Assembly: GCA_029962745.1 (NCBI GenBank)
Contig: CM057161.1
Coordinates: forward strand, 6,399,876-6,463,875
From: Echinometra lucunter
Lineage: Eukaryota > Echinodermata > Echinoidea > Camarodonta > Echinometridae
Length of the DNA: 64,000 nt
Direction: 5' to 3'
Shown: positions 24,501-33,995 of the stretch, piece after piece
How the letters are laid out: the number at the start of each line of letters is the position of its first letter
Position numbering within the stretch: position 1 is the stretch's first letter
Made by a program: the position numbers and the translations under genes
The notes under the pieces: model-generated
The model's input: only the letters and a program-made list of their open reading frames with translations
What the model was told of the DNA's origin: nothing
Databases searched by the model: none

Positions 24501-27500
24501 CTGTCTACACTAATGAAATCTCATCTGCATTCTTTAACTTACCAGTACATGGAACACCGCAATTTCTGACGCCTGTGTTTGGTCCCTCGCAGTCCTTACC
24601 CGCAGCGACCACTCTGGGGTTAGTGCAATTCCTGTACCTCGTTTGACGGCAGCTATCTGAACACTCTGAATAATCACCCCAAGGCGTAAAGCCGCCATTC
24701 ACTGGTGCAAGAGCTGTAAGATTCGAGAATGGTTGGAATTTCAATTAAAATTGTTGTGTCAGTTAATTCCTGAATGACTGAATTGTCTTTACGTTTAAAC
24801 GTATTTTCATTAAGCTTGCGTGGGTCCATTTTAGTTCTTTGGTGTTTATTGCTGAGGCTCCTCTGACTTGCTTTAGACAGCAGCCGAGTAGGCCCGGAGT
24901 AGGCCTACTCTGAGTGTCATCTCTACAGTGTGAACTAGAATAGATAACAGATTTAAGGTTAATCATGTGAATAGAGAGTCTATTATATGACTGCATTTCA
25001 GGGTTGGGCGGTAAATACCGGTAGCGGTAATTACCGGTGGTAAATACCGGTAAATACCGTCCGGTAAATAAGATGGGCGTCCGGTAAATATGTAAAAAAC
25101 GGGAAATATGATTTATAATTCTTTGTTTTTCAATAATTTTAACCTCAACAAATGAAAATAGTGTTCTGAAATAATTAGAATCACAAAACTCATAGTAGAA
25201 ACACACAAACAGATGAAATCCATACTGCATACATGTACATACCCAAACACACATAGGATCTAAGTTCACACGTACGTACAACACACAAACACAAACTCAA
25301 ATTATGTTCCTGGAAATTGAATAATCATAAACATAAACAAACATTTCTCCCAGGGTTTAACTTTTTACATGCCATTGTATCTCATTACAATATGATTTTT
25401 GTTTTTAAGTGTGAATAAAGCTCAGAATTCTGCTGTATGTAAGGAGTTTTAGTGTGTACATGTATCAGTGTGTACTAGTGGTTGCCGGTTTTGAACTTTT
25501 GATATTGCTTACAGAAAAAGATCTTTTTGTAGCCTAAATAATTACACAACTCACATTACATGTATGCTATTTTTAATGTTGCAATTCTTTTATAACTTTT
25601 AAAGTTTATTCCAAACAGTTTAACAAACAAAGCAAACAAAAAAAGAAAAGGCATAACTTATACACAAAAGTGAAAAGAGGTGTCAAAAGTTGTCTCCTTT
25701 AAGAAATATAAAATGAATACAATAACAACATAATTGCCATACTTTAGCTACTGAATGTTTCATGGCAAATGTAAAATAAATAACTTGTACAGTTTGTCAT
25801 ATTCAGAGGTAACTTCCTGAATCACTTCCCTTCTTTGGTATTATTCTGGTTTACACCAATGATTTTTGTAATATACTTTGCTTATTAATCTTCATAAAAA
25901 AAACCTTGAAGCTAAACCTAAAGCTCCTGTGAGAAGCGTAGAAACTGCATTTAACTTGTTTAAATTGGTATTTATCTAAAGAGGAGGCATTTTGTTCATA
26001 TGCTAATACAAGTTTATGCTCATTAACCCATAGCAGTAGAGAGCTTTCTGGAGGTCTAAATTAATCATCTTTAATCCTTAAATTGGCAACAACATTTATT
26101 TTTTTTTCCATACATGATAGTTAGGAAAAAATAAATTTGGATATAACATGAACCAAAATGAATTATAACTGTAAAATTTAATCATAAATTGCCAATTTGA
26201 ACATGGAAATAGTGATTACATATTATTCACTGCATTGCCAATTTAGAGAGTTCAATGATCAGTTAAAATTTAACTGCTCTTGTTCGAGAATGCCACACCA
26301 TACGGCATGGGGAATGGACTCAAATTTTTCAGTGAATTTTTCTCATTCTGTTCATGTATGACATGTACTGCCCAGCATTCTGGACCAACAGATACTGCAA
26401 AAGCATCTCCTAAAGGAGATGTTGTACCTCTATGGGTTAATACATGTAGGTGTTCATGAATATGGTAATTATCAACTGACTTAATGAAGAACATCATATC
26501 TAAATTAGATGTATATTTGGGATCTTTTTAGTATTTTATTGTATTTTTTTTCCAGCATTTCATAATAACAGACATAGATAACACCCAAACACAAACATAA
26601 ACACACACACAAACAAACAAACACACACACACACACACTCACACAAATGGTACACACCAGAGCAACCATACTCATCACCTTTGTTTTTATGTTCAAAATT
26701 TGACAATCCCTATGGACAAGTGAGTGGAAAATTATATTTCCCGGTATTTCCCGGGGAAAAGTGGTAAATACCGGTAAAAAGCGGTAAATACCGGTAAATA
26801 CCGCTTATTTCCCGGCGTCCGGGAAATAAGCCTCCGAAGCGGGAAATATGCCAACCCTGCTGCATTTCCAAACTTGAAATGGCCTTATGGTAAAACAGTC
26901 GACATACTTTTGCTAAGATCCCCATGAAACCTGTATCAGATTGCTTATTGTTTTGCTAAGTGATACTAATATCTGTATTTTAAGACTGTACTGATTGGTG
27001 GATTAATTGCTAAATGATTTACTTATCAATTTTGGATAATGCATTCATAAAGTGAAAGATTTGAAACTGATTAACTTTGATTACTGGATACATTGATGGA
27101 TAGATTGATTTACTGAATGAAGAATCTCTTACCGTCACAATAGGTTCCCATAAAACCTTCGGGGCATTCACAGGTAAACCCGTTTGGTACACATTCCTCG
27201 ATGCACAGGTTTCCTCTATTGCATGGGTTGGTAGCACATGGATGCTGTTCACCCTGTGGAAGAGAAGGGCGAGAGAAAGGGGTGGGTGGAATTAATTTGA
27301 CTTGATTTTGTTTCAAAGTAAACAAAGAAACCACCATAGGTTTATGGTATAGCCATAATGTCGCTAGGGATCGCCGGGGGGGGGGGCAGTATCTTTTAGG
27401 GGACATCAGAGCCATTTATCATAGAGTTTGGCAAAGTCGGTTTCATAGGGTTACAACATGGCACAATTTCATTTGTATTGTGCTTGCCTAACAAAGCAAT

Positions 27501-29226
27501 ATCCCGGGGGGGCACTCGGCCCCAAAAGTGGTAGTTATGTGCCGCGGGCAAGACAAAAAACGGGGGCTTTGGAACGGGCTTCTTGTGAAAAGGAGGGTCT
27601 TCGGAACGGGCTTCGGAACTACAAATGTTTGTGCCAAACGGGGGTCTTTGGAACGATTCGCCTGCGTGTGAGTGCTTATGTATCCCTATGGAACGGGCAT
27701 ACGTGCATGCAGCTAGCCCGGCGGCACGCCGGGCGCCGTGTGCGCTCACGCAGGGGCGATGGTCGGACAGCGCTATGCGGGCCGCTTTTCACCAAAAATG
27801 CAGCTCATTGCAGCGGATCAATGCGGCCGGAACGGCGTAACGAAAAATATGCGAAGCTTTGGAACGGATATCTTTCTTCTTTTTTCTCGATAAGAAGAAA
27901 ATGCTATGCTCTGGAACGGCTTTCTTTGTTCTTTTTCTCAATAAGATAAAAATGCTATGCTTTGGAACGGAAATTAGAGTGTAAAAATGGGGGTCTTCTC
28001 CGCGGCACATACCCACCACGCATTATATACTGAGTGCCCCCCCCCCCCGAGCAATATGCGCCATGTTGTGCCCTACTGGAGCCGAGTTAGGCAAACTCTA
28101 TGATAAAGGGCTCTGATGTCCCCTAAAAGAGTATCCAAGAGTACTTTCCCGTTTCTGCGAGTGAACGAAGCAAGTGAACCAAAATGATAAAATATAATTT
28201 TGTCATCAAAACATGACAAAAATCTCTGACAGTGGACCATATGGAACAGTGAGTGATGTTTGCCTGAATAATGGTACTAACAGATTTAGAGGCGAAGCTA
28301 CAACCCACCCCAACTTTAGCCTTATCATGGTTTTGTCTTGTAGGCAGGTACACATGAGGAACAAGTAATTCCATTATTAAGATAACCAAGGAGTAACTCC
28401 TTGAGATAACTCAAATGTAACAAATAGCCAATTAATGTAACATTGAGCTACGAAGGATGTAATAAAATATAATGATAGATACGATGGCCCCTTATTTCAT
28501 CGAAATTCAGATATCACAGAAGTAATCGTTCACTTTCAAACCAGGCAAAATGAATATTTCTTTACCGATAATGGAGTAACGGGAGAGATAAATGGACAAG
28601 GCAGTAAACGATAGAAAAATAAGTAACGAAGGAATGCAGATGTCTATCCAGTTATTAACATCGGCATTTCTTCAATCGAATTATTCACAGTAATGAACAT
28701 CTTTTCAACAAGATGAATCCCAAGTTATTTTGCGTTACTGTTGCCTTGGTAATGGGATAAAAATTAAACCTGCTTCACTTATTTTTCAACAAGGAGAAAT
28801 CCCGTAAGTAGAAGATTACTGTCGGCTTTCGTGAATATAATGTATTATCTGAGAAGCAAAAATAAGGCTATGAATTTACCTGCGGCCATATTAAACTTAT
28901 TACCTGATTACAATAAAATCATTGAATCGCCCTGGAGAGCTATCAACATGTAAGTTAATAAAATTGAAGAGACTGATTTGAAATAGATAAATTTACGTCG
29001 GTGACTTTGCAGTGCAGGTGCAGTAATGAGAAAGAAATTAAACATGTTGCTTAACAAACTTGTCAACTAATCTGAATTTTTTTTTTTCGTTACAGTTGTT
29101 TAAGATGAGGAATTTTGTTTTCTTTTTGTTTATTTTCTAGCGTGTAATCACAAACAACTTTTGGAAATATTTAACCTTGGAAATATCGTTTTTCTTTTTC
29201 TACTTTTCATTTCAAACATTAAATTG

Positions 29227-29266
<40 letters not shown>

Positions 29267-29364
29267 AGAGGTTATACCAAGTTCAGCTATAGTCATTGTA
29301 TTGATTTTGCTTGAAGAGGAAGAAGAAGTAGGGAAAGAACTATAGTTGTTGCACTGACAAGGTA

Positions 29365-29402
<38 letters not shown>

Positions 29403-31903
29403 GATGACATCACAAAGTACAAGTATAGGTCTGTTGCGAACCAATCGGTAGATTTAAATTCTAACTCCTTAGACATGATAGACGCATCCAGGATCAAAGA
29501 TTGAAACTACGATTATATTTTTTTTTCTGAAAAAAAAAAATCACCAAAACTATATCAACATGAAATACATGTATATATTTTGCAAAGTGCGTTGTGCCCA
29601 TTTCCCGTCGTGCAATAACACAGACCGCTGCAATCGATAATCGACGTCAGGAGAAAGACTTGCTTGTCAATGCGCGGCATTCACGCGAAGGACTTTGTCA
29701 TGTATTGATTTTGCTTGAAGAGGAAGAAGAAGTAGCGAAAGAACTATAGTTGTTGCACTGACAAGGAGATAAAAGATTAATTTCATAAAGGTTGATATCA
29801 TCGAAGCATTTTTGTTTATGACTATGAGCCCCGGGCGTTGTTGTTTGTAGACTGATCTCCATTCTAATTAAATTTCATTTCTCACCCACATTAATGAGTG
29901 ACCATTAAAGAGCCAAAACTATGTAAATGTACTCTCTAAAAAAAAAAAGAAGAAAAAAAAAAAAAAGAGTGAACGCGTTCACTCTATTAGGTGTGAATTT
30001 CAGAAGAGAGTGCATTTAGAGTGAATTAAGAGTAAAAACTGTGATATTCACTCTTTATTCACTCTTTGAGGGGTGACCTCAGTGATCACTCAAAGATTGT
30101 GAGTGATCACTGAGGTCACCCCTCAAAGAGTGAATAAAGAGTAAATAACACAATTTTTACTCTTAATTCACTCTTAATTCACTCTAAATGCACTCTCTTC
30201 TGAAATTCACCCCTAACAGAGTGACTGCGTTCACTCCTTTTTTTTTAGAGAGAGAGTATATATTTTGATAATGAGTTATTCGTGGGGTATAATTTCTTAT
30301 ATATTTTGTTATCAATAATTAGAAACGTATTTCTAAATTTTCTAATTTTCGGGGGGGGGGGAGTTCGCAGAGATTTTGCAGTTAATTCGAACCTAAAAGG
30401 AAATAAAAAAAACATCCGTTTTCCCTTTGCTATTTTGACTGGTTGATCTTTAAAAATTGCTCCTTACCAAGAAATCCTTGAGATATTGTAATTCAGTAAC
30501 TGAAACACATTTCACATATAATTCAGACATGAATGCGCATTTGAAAGGAATACTTATAAAGTTAGTATACAAACAAGTGACTGCCTTAAGCATTAAGGAT
30601 CCATTTTTAAGTTCATGCACATGCATATTGGTTCAAACTATACTGAGATTGTTGTTTAGTGCTATGTTAGTACTTTCACGCAAATCACTAGGAGAACTTG
30701 ACGGTGTAGTTTTGTTTAAACTTCATTTCAGAAAACAATTTGATCAGTTTGTGATTCATACAATTGTAGTATATTAATTTAATACTGCCAAATGCATTCG
30801 AATGTTTCAGGCAAAATACCAGCTGCTTTATGGGGTAAAATTGTCTCTTTTTGTATTATTTTTATTAACGAGTGCGTTTCATGTTGCTTTTTCGGGAAAA
30901 CTGTCTAATTAGTATAAAAAGAAGCCCTCTTTTTAGAAGCTCCACCTGATAATAGATTATGTTGGCTAGGTAGGGCCTATTGAGATATTCTGCTATATTG
31001 CCTGAACTGATTTTTATTTGCATCTAGTTTTCTACGAAGGTTAATCTATGGTTTCAGTATTGTTTTATTTTCGTCCATTTTGCCTTGACAGATCAAAATA
31101 ATGCACATATTGTACAAAAAGATTTTAATTACAGAAGGAAGTTAAGTTTCTCGTTTTTAATTGGTAAACTGAATGATCAAGAATTTATATACTCAATAAT
31201 TATTCCATAATTAATTTATTAATGATTTAGAAACAGCAGAATTTGTATGCAAAATCATTGTAACAGTAATTTTCCCTTGAAGATCATTTGTAAGCGGGGT
31301 TTTTTTACTCGGGAGGTATACGAAGAAATTAGTTAAACATACTGAAAACCTATACTTCGAGAAAGTTAATATCATGACAAGTGATTGCAACTCTGGTTCC
31401 CCCATGAAGGGTTAAGGATAAGTAATATCTCTCCCAGATTTCTTTAAAATAATAAATCAAAATCTTACCACATTTGGATTTACACCATCAGCATAAGTGT
31501 ATCCATATTTCGCTTCAAGGTTCAGTAAGGCCGACACTTCGTGAAGATTACAAGTTGTATTCACCATATTGAATTCATAACTCACACAATCCGGGTTCTC
31601 CAAACAGCGCATCGCGCATGCCAGGCGCGTCGTCGCGTACAACTCGGCGATGGGAGTCGCCGAGATGCCACAGTTCTCGAACCGAGCCAGTTCCATGAAG
31701 GCTGAACGCCTGGTCGGACCTCGCTGAAACTGGCCCTCAACCAGGGATCCGTGGAAGACACAGACCAAGACGACCACGATGGTGGTGCTCATTACTGGTA
31801 CGATTGAGCGGTATCCAAGTGTGACGCGCATCATCGGAAGTGCATTCAGTTTAGAAGCGCAAACACTGGTTCGGGATGGAGCTGTTTCTCCCTCCACCGC
31901 CAT
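12042..31903 (-). CDS. Secreted multidomain protein: PAN-EGF-TSP1-WSC-WSC(split)-WxxW(split)-WSC-F5/8C
   Basis: Fourteen exons, all with GT-AG sites and matching phase, give a 1019-residue frame with no internal stop. The start is the ATG at 31901-31903 (AAAATGG context); a shorter start at residue 38 would give a textbook signal peptide (MSTTIVVVLVCVFHGSLVEG). Order: PAN/apple about 75-145, EGF 146-186, TSP1 186-242, WSC 243-340, WSC interrupted by a Thr/Ala/Gly linker 341-555, mucin-type WxxW also interrupted 556-773, WSC 774-861, discoidin/F5-8C 862-1019 ending CSD. No membrane segment after the signal and no GPI signal seen, so an extracellular matrix, mucus or coelomic-fluid protein is likely. 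WSC and discoidin domains are known carbohydrate binders. I recognise no named orthologue. Confidence 0.88.
12897..13028 (-). CDS. Exon 13: F5/8C domain, middle
   Basis: Encodes LETKGLYMSKADSWTGVSSF and YRLRADHDLEVFTEPGSTDAT. TKG....WTGVSSFTLGYR is the tqG...wV..y.l.ys pattern of the family. Phase 0-0, 132 bp. Confidence 0.87.
13716..13780. repeat. CA/AC microsatellite
   Basis: Interrupted (CA)n run about 15 bp downstream (in gene direction) of the exon 12 donor, in the intron. Confidence 0.85.
13802..14004 (-). CDS. Exon 12: F5/8C (discoidin) domain, first part
   Basis: Encodes CGLPFEVNTTMMTGTL through NEGEQLDFQLDIDLGRPRTISK. The LDIDLGRPRTI stretch is the typical discoidin strand and the first Cys pairs with GC near the C-terminus. 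Phase 1 in, 0 out. Confidence 0.85.
14359..14622 (-). CDS. Exon 11: complete WSC domain 3
   Basis: Encodes KFIGCYDNSDVSE, LTLDHATCVAYCHDAGYRYTG, GECACGNS, CAQTCGVNGEPCGG and AVYFSG. This is an uninterrupted WSC domain with all eight Cys. Phase 1-1, 264 bp. Confidence 0.93.
15111..15549 (-). CDS. Exon 10: WxxW continuation with N-glycan-rich and Thr/Gly insertion
   Basis: Begins EDQ, which continues the WxxW motif GxxCxxEDQ. An Asn/Thr-rich and then Pro/Thr/Gly/Ala-rich stretch follows (several NxT/NxS sites), and the exon ends CEDYKIRLKCPKG, the expected last strand of the WxxW domain. Phase 0 in, 1 out, 439 bp. Confidence 0.87.
16199..16413 (-). CDS. Exon 9: N-terminal part of a mucin-type WxxW domain
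   Basis: Encodes WTDWFNGDSPASDGAD, ETPDYFRAA, VCDNPVDIQCRTVND and VPCTLAGGINCTK. This follows the Pfam Mucin2_WxxW pattern (WTxWF.., CxxPxDIxCR, VxCxxxxGxxC) known from gel-forming mucins and CILP. Phase 1 in, 0 out. Confidence 0.88.
17017..17439 (-). CDS. Exon 8: Ala/Gly/Thr linker, then the rest of WSC domain 2
   Basis: The first 65 or so residues are Ala/Gly/Thr/Pro, mucin-like and likely O-glycosylated. Then GITVNECLGECEVLGFMYAS, YCICHNS, CNIECEGG and CGGEGFVSVYQN supply the C-terminal part of a WSC domain. Donor GTATGT. Phase 1-1, 423 bp. Confidence 0.88.
18154..18204 (-). CDS. Exon 7: 17-residue Gly/Thr linker micro-exon
   Basis: A 51-bp phase 1-1 exon between CTACAG and GTAATG, encoding AAGETTVGSGMTTAGAG. 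Skipping it keeps frame, so it could be a cassette exon. Support comes from splice sites and composition shared with exons 6 and 8. Confidence 0.75.
18819..18975. mobile_element. MITE with TTACACTCTCAGAAAAG ends
   Basis: Inverted ends TTACACTCTCAGAAAAG and CTTTTCTGAGAGTGAAAAA surround a second inverted pair, AACCTACCAACTGTTGG and CCAACAGTTGGTAGGTT. It ends about 35 bp from exon 6 of the minus-strand gene. A diverged relative sits at 47787-47952. Confidence 0.65.
19010..19180 (-). CDS. Exon 6: start of WSC domain 2, then Thr-rich linker
   Basis: Encodes SNYRGCYRGRPKSGF, which looks like the opening of a WSC domain. It then runs into a Thr/Met/Glu-rich linker instead of the expected helix segment. 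Phase 1-1, 171 bp. Confidence 0.85.
19430..19788. mobile_element. Repeat with G-run start and C-run end (CCCGGGGG..GTACTC / GAGTAACCCCC)
   Basis: Starts CCCGGGGG with GGGGGTACTCAG and ends GCGAGTAACCCCCC, so the ends are inverted copies around G/C runs. Internal AGGGATTTTGC and AGGGATTTTCTGG motifs recur. It resembles the ends of the element at 27503-28049. Target duplication not readable because of poly-C/poly-A. Confidence 0.45.
21353..21524. repeat. GAA/GGA purine tract
   Basis: 170 bp of almost pure purine (GAA, GGA, GAG units) in an intron of the minus-strand gene. Poly-Glu/poly-Leu frames here are artefacts. Confidence 0.95.
21556..21648. repeat. Foldback hairpin with 22-bp perfect palindrome
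   Basis: GCACTATTTCTAGTCAAAA-type arms (21556-21580 and 21623-21648) are inverted. Between them lies the perfect palindrome CTGACTCAGAA/TTCTGAGTCAG at 21597-21618. It directly follows the purine tract. Confidence 0.75.
22195..22353 (-). CDS. Exon 5: second half of WSC domain 1
   Basis: Encodes GVSGSKCRCARN...WECDTPCPGSAGN..HTCGGNGHVTIYATG. CxC, CxxPCPG, CGG and VTIY complete the WSC fold begun in exon 4. Phase 1-1, 159 bp. Confidence 0.9.
22534..22772. mobile_element. hAT-type MITE with CTTACTCG duplication
   Basis: 239 bp beginning CAGGGGCGGTGC and ending in a long C run. It is flanked by perfect 8-bp repeats CTTACTCG at 22526-22533 and 22773-22780. CAGGGGCG starts and 8-bp duplications fit hAT. 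The expected ..CCCCTG end has become poly-C. Confidence 0.65.
23648..23782 (-). CDS. Exon 4: first half of WSC domain 1
   Basis: Encodes NCLSTSDFTKDYNAVELDD followed by MTIEGCMATCREFGFRFAG. The C..C spacing and GF-FAG are typical of the N-terminal half of a WSC domain. Phase 1-1, 135 bp. Confidence 0.88.
24543..24713 (-). CDS. Exon 3: thrombospondin type 1 repeat
   Basis: Encodes GGFTPWGDYSECSDSC..RYRNCTNP..GKDCEG...RNCGVPC, a complete TSP1 module with six Cys. The usual WSxWSxC is reduced to WGDYSEC. Phase 1-1 exon, 171 bp. Confidence 0.92.
24999..26859. mobile_element. 1.86-kb hAT element with GGTAAATACCGG subterminal repeats
   Basis: Ends CAGGGTTGG and CCAACCCTG, flanked by perfect CTGCATTT duplications (24991-24998, 26860-26867). 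Both subterminal regions carry repeated GGTAAATACCGGTAAATACC-type motifs with CCGGTAAATA variants, probably transposase-binding repeats. The interior is AT-rich. No intact transposase is seen, so it is nonautonomous or decayed. It sits in the intron between the EGF and TSP1 exons. Confidence 0.85.
27133..27253 (-). CDS. Exon 2: EGF module
   Basis: Encodes GEQHPCATNPCNRGNLC, then ECVPNGFTCECPEGFMGTYC. This is an EGF-like Cys pattern with the usual CxCPxGFxGxxC ending. Phase 0 in, phase 1 out. The flanking intron toward exon 3 holds the 1.86-kb hAT element. Confidence 0.88.
27389..28135. mobile_element. Outer inverted-repeat element split by a later insertion
   Basis: Left arm TTTTAGGGGACATCAGAGCC..ATCATAGAGTTTGGC..ACAACATGGC. 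The right arm is the complement, GCCATGTTGTG..GCAAACTCTATGAT..GATGTCCCCTAAAA. Without the nested insert at 27503-28049 the element would be about 190 bp. It is intronic. Confidence 0.7.
27503..28049. mobile_element. Nested element with CCCGGGGGGGCACTC ends and 8-bp duplication
   Basis: 547 bp inserted in the outer element and flanked by perfect AGCAATAT duplications (27495-27502, 28050-28057). Ends CCCGGGGGGGCACTCGG and CTGAGTGCCCCCCCCCCCG are inverted. The interior repeats TTTGGAACGG/TTCGGAACGGGC several times and is GC-rich compared with surroundings. An open frame across the left part is not supported as a gene. Confidence 0.8.
29229..29398. repeat. Two (TA)n microsatellites and a duplicated 62-bp segment
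   Basis: TA runs at about 29229-29263 and 29371-29398 bracket a segment containing TTGCTTGAAGAGGAAGAAGA..CTATAGTTGTTGCACTGACAAGG (29299-29361). That segment recurs nearly identically at 29704-29766. Confidence 0.85.
29931..30257. mobile_element. Foldback element built of ATTCACTCT units
   Basis: Two arms of about 150 bp are nearly perfect inverted copies centred near 30095. Each carries GAGTGAACGCGTTCACTC-like ends, TTCAGAAGAGAGTGCATTTA and GGGGTGACCTCAGTGATCAC. No ORF. Intron 1 of the minus-strand gene. Confidence 0.85.
31469..31903 (-). CDS. Exon 1 of the multidomain gene: signal segment and PAN/apple domain
   Basis: Encodes residues 1-145. The hydrophobic stretch 39-50 precedes a probable cleavage after LVEG. 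The PAN/apple part has FENCGI, CAMRCLENPDCVSYEF and CNLHEV, the Cys pattern of that fold. The donor is GTAAGA after codon NPNV (phase 0). The frame stays open upstream to 32047, but the ATG at 31903 has the best context. Confidence 0.85.
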
Positions 31904-32165
31904 TTTGATTTTGTGGTTTGGGTTAAAAGTAGGGCCGCTACGTACTAGTCGAAAGCTCACTCCCTTCTTTTGTTCACTGCCCTGCCCAACAGAAAATAAG
32001 GAGAAGTAATATCGATTGTCTTGATCTACATGATGCAACACAAACAAAACAGTATCGATTTTTCTTCAGTGTCTACGAGATCGCAAATCTATCTTGATCG
32101 AGGTGATCAAAACGTACCTCTGTAAAGTAGGAAACTTGATAAAAGTATTGACAAATATATATGTA

Positions 32166-32205
<40 letters not shown>

Positions 32206-33983
32206 CACACACATGTATACATAATATAATAGGGACCTTTTTGTTCAAGAAAGTTAAATGAATGCATGCCCTTGAAATCCTTCGGCACCCTTTGTCGGCC
32301 TTATGAGAAAACCTAAGTCAGGACGTAATACTGGCTAGAGATCGACAGCCTCCATCTTTGAAGACTTTATTGCCCATGATATATCACTGTTTATCTTGAT
32401 TTCCTTTTAATAGTTTGGATTAAATTTTCGACATAACCTCAAAAAATGCGTGTTATAGTGTTTTGAAAGACAGGCCTTCAGCGGAAATCCTTCATAGTTA
32501 ATATTCTTGTAATGTACATGTTCTGTGAAAATGTGGATGATGTTTACGGTTCACCATGTGGTAAGTCCTGAAAAGAACTGTTAAGTTAGAGGAAAATTGG
32601 AAAAAAAGTTGAGTGGGAGGAGAATGGAGAGGCGAGATATAGAGTAAGAGAGTGAGGAGAGTATCTTTCTTGAGCATTATAGTGAAGTCCTGAAAAGGAC
32701 TGTGAACCAGATAAGAAGGTGATGAGGAGAGAAGGCTCGACGTTCCGGACAGCTTGACTGCCCGTCATTGGGAGTGCAAATACGGAAGAGATTAATGGAG
32801 GAGAGAGAGAGAGGAGGGGAGGGGGCTGTGGATGGGGGATTAAGAGAAAGTCAGACTGAGAAAGAGAGAAAAAAGGGTCATTTAAATGCGACCCATAAAC
32901 AAGAAGATTTGACATACCTACCTTGTCATGACATTAATAAGGGCTCGCCTCCCTCCCCTCCATAGATATAAAATATGCACTATTTTCCTTCCTCGTCTCA
33001 AACCATGCTACTTCGTGTCTCGTAGAAATTTCTTTTCAACATTTATCTTTTCCACCTATTTTTTAAAAATGTATAATTCACTTGAAAGAAATAGCTTGAT
33101 TGGCATGTGAGAAAATTATTACTCGATGGGAAAATAATCATTATAAAGAAAAACAGAGACAAACATGACAAAGGAAGTTGCTCGATCTTATGCAGAGGAT
33201 TTGCTCTTAATAAGTCAATGAAAGATCCTTTATTTTGGAATTCACGTTGTATTCATATGATGCCCATAAATGCCATTCCATCTTTTTCATTGATCGCAAT
33301 ATTGATGCGCTTTTATTCAAAGGAAACTCATATTGTTGAAAATCATCTCAAGCGGAAGATACAGCGTACATGTTGGGGAATAAAACGGTTAAAGATTATT
33401 ATAAGAGTGATTTGTGATTTTCTTTCCCCCTATTGATTGCGGTTTTATTAAAATGGAGCTTTTGTCTTATCATTTTCAAAAGTCTGAAGCACTATTGTTA
33501 ACTAAGATATAGACCTATTGATTCCAGTCCACAAAAAAGATAATGATTTCAACTTTATCTGCATTCGCCTGACCGTAGCTCTGCAAGCCACATGGATCAT
33601 ATGATGAAATGAAAAGTAAAATATTGTTTTGGATAATGAAATCGTTAGATCAATAATACAATAACAGAGCTCTTAGTTATAGACGCGACTAGGTACAAAG
33701 GAAAATTGTTTATTCAAGGAAACTTTGAAGTACAGGCCTCTCAAAGAAACATTTCTAGGACGTTCATGGTTAAATTCAGCTTAGCCCAAGCAGCTACCAC
33801 CAGATCAGTCGGAGTATGCCTTTGGATGAAATTACTGAAAACTTCTTGTCGTGTTTCGTCAATATTCATAATTTTGATCTGGTACAATTTGTTCTTGGAT
33901 ATGCAGTGCATAAATTTCGGATATCAACCTCTAATTCGTTTTACCGCACAAATACGTCCTAGTAGGTTGATTAAATCGTAACC
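31904..33983. other. Head-to-head intergenic region / probable divergent promoter zone
   Basis: About 2.1 kb separates the start codons of the minus-strand multidomain gene and the plus-strand EGF/propeller gene. It contains a (TA)n microsatellite at 32157-32200 and a purine-rich stretch near 32590-32870. I cannot identify a TATA box, initiator or specific factor site with confidence. Undetected 5' non-coding exons are possible. Confidence 0.5.
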
Positions 33984-33995
33984 ATGACGAAAATG
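33984..33995 (+). CDS. Exon 1 of EGF/propeller gene: start codon exon (MTKM)
   Basis: ATGACGAAAATG followed by donor GTAAGT, in phase 0 with exon 2. It is chosen because exon 2 opens in frame with a signal-peptide core but has no ATG before it. A 12-base coding exon is short, so another upstream start is possible. Confidence 0.6.

Noticed and set aside
24763..25284. 173-residue minus-strand frame
   Set aside because: Crosses the left boundary of the hAT element, so it joins unrelated DNA; no domain recognised.
27458..27949. 163-residue plus-strand frame
   Set aside because: Runs across the boundary of the nested transposon and has no domain signal; its length comes from the GC-rich interior.
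30457..30777. 106-residue plus-strand frame
   Set aside because: Lies in intron 1 of the minus-strand gene, with no domain and no supporting splice structure.
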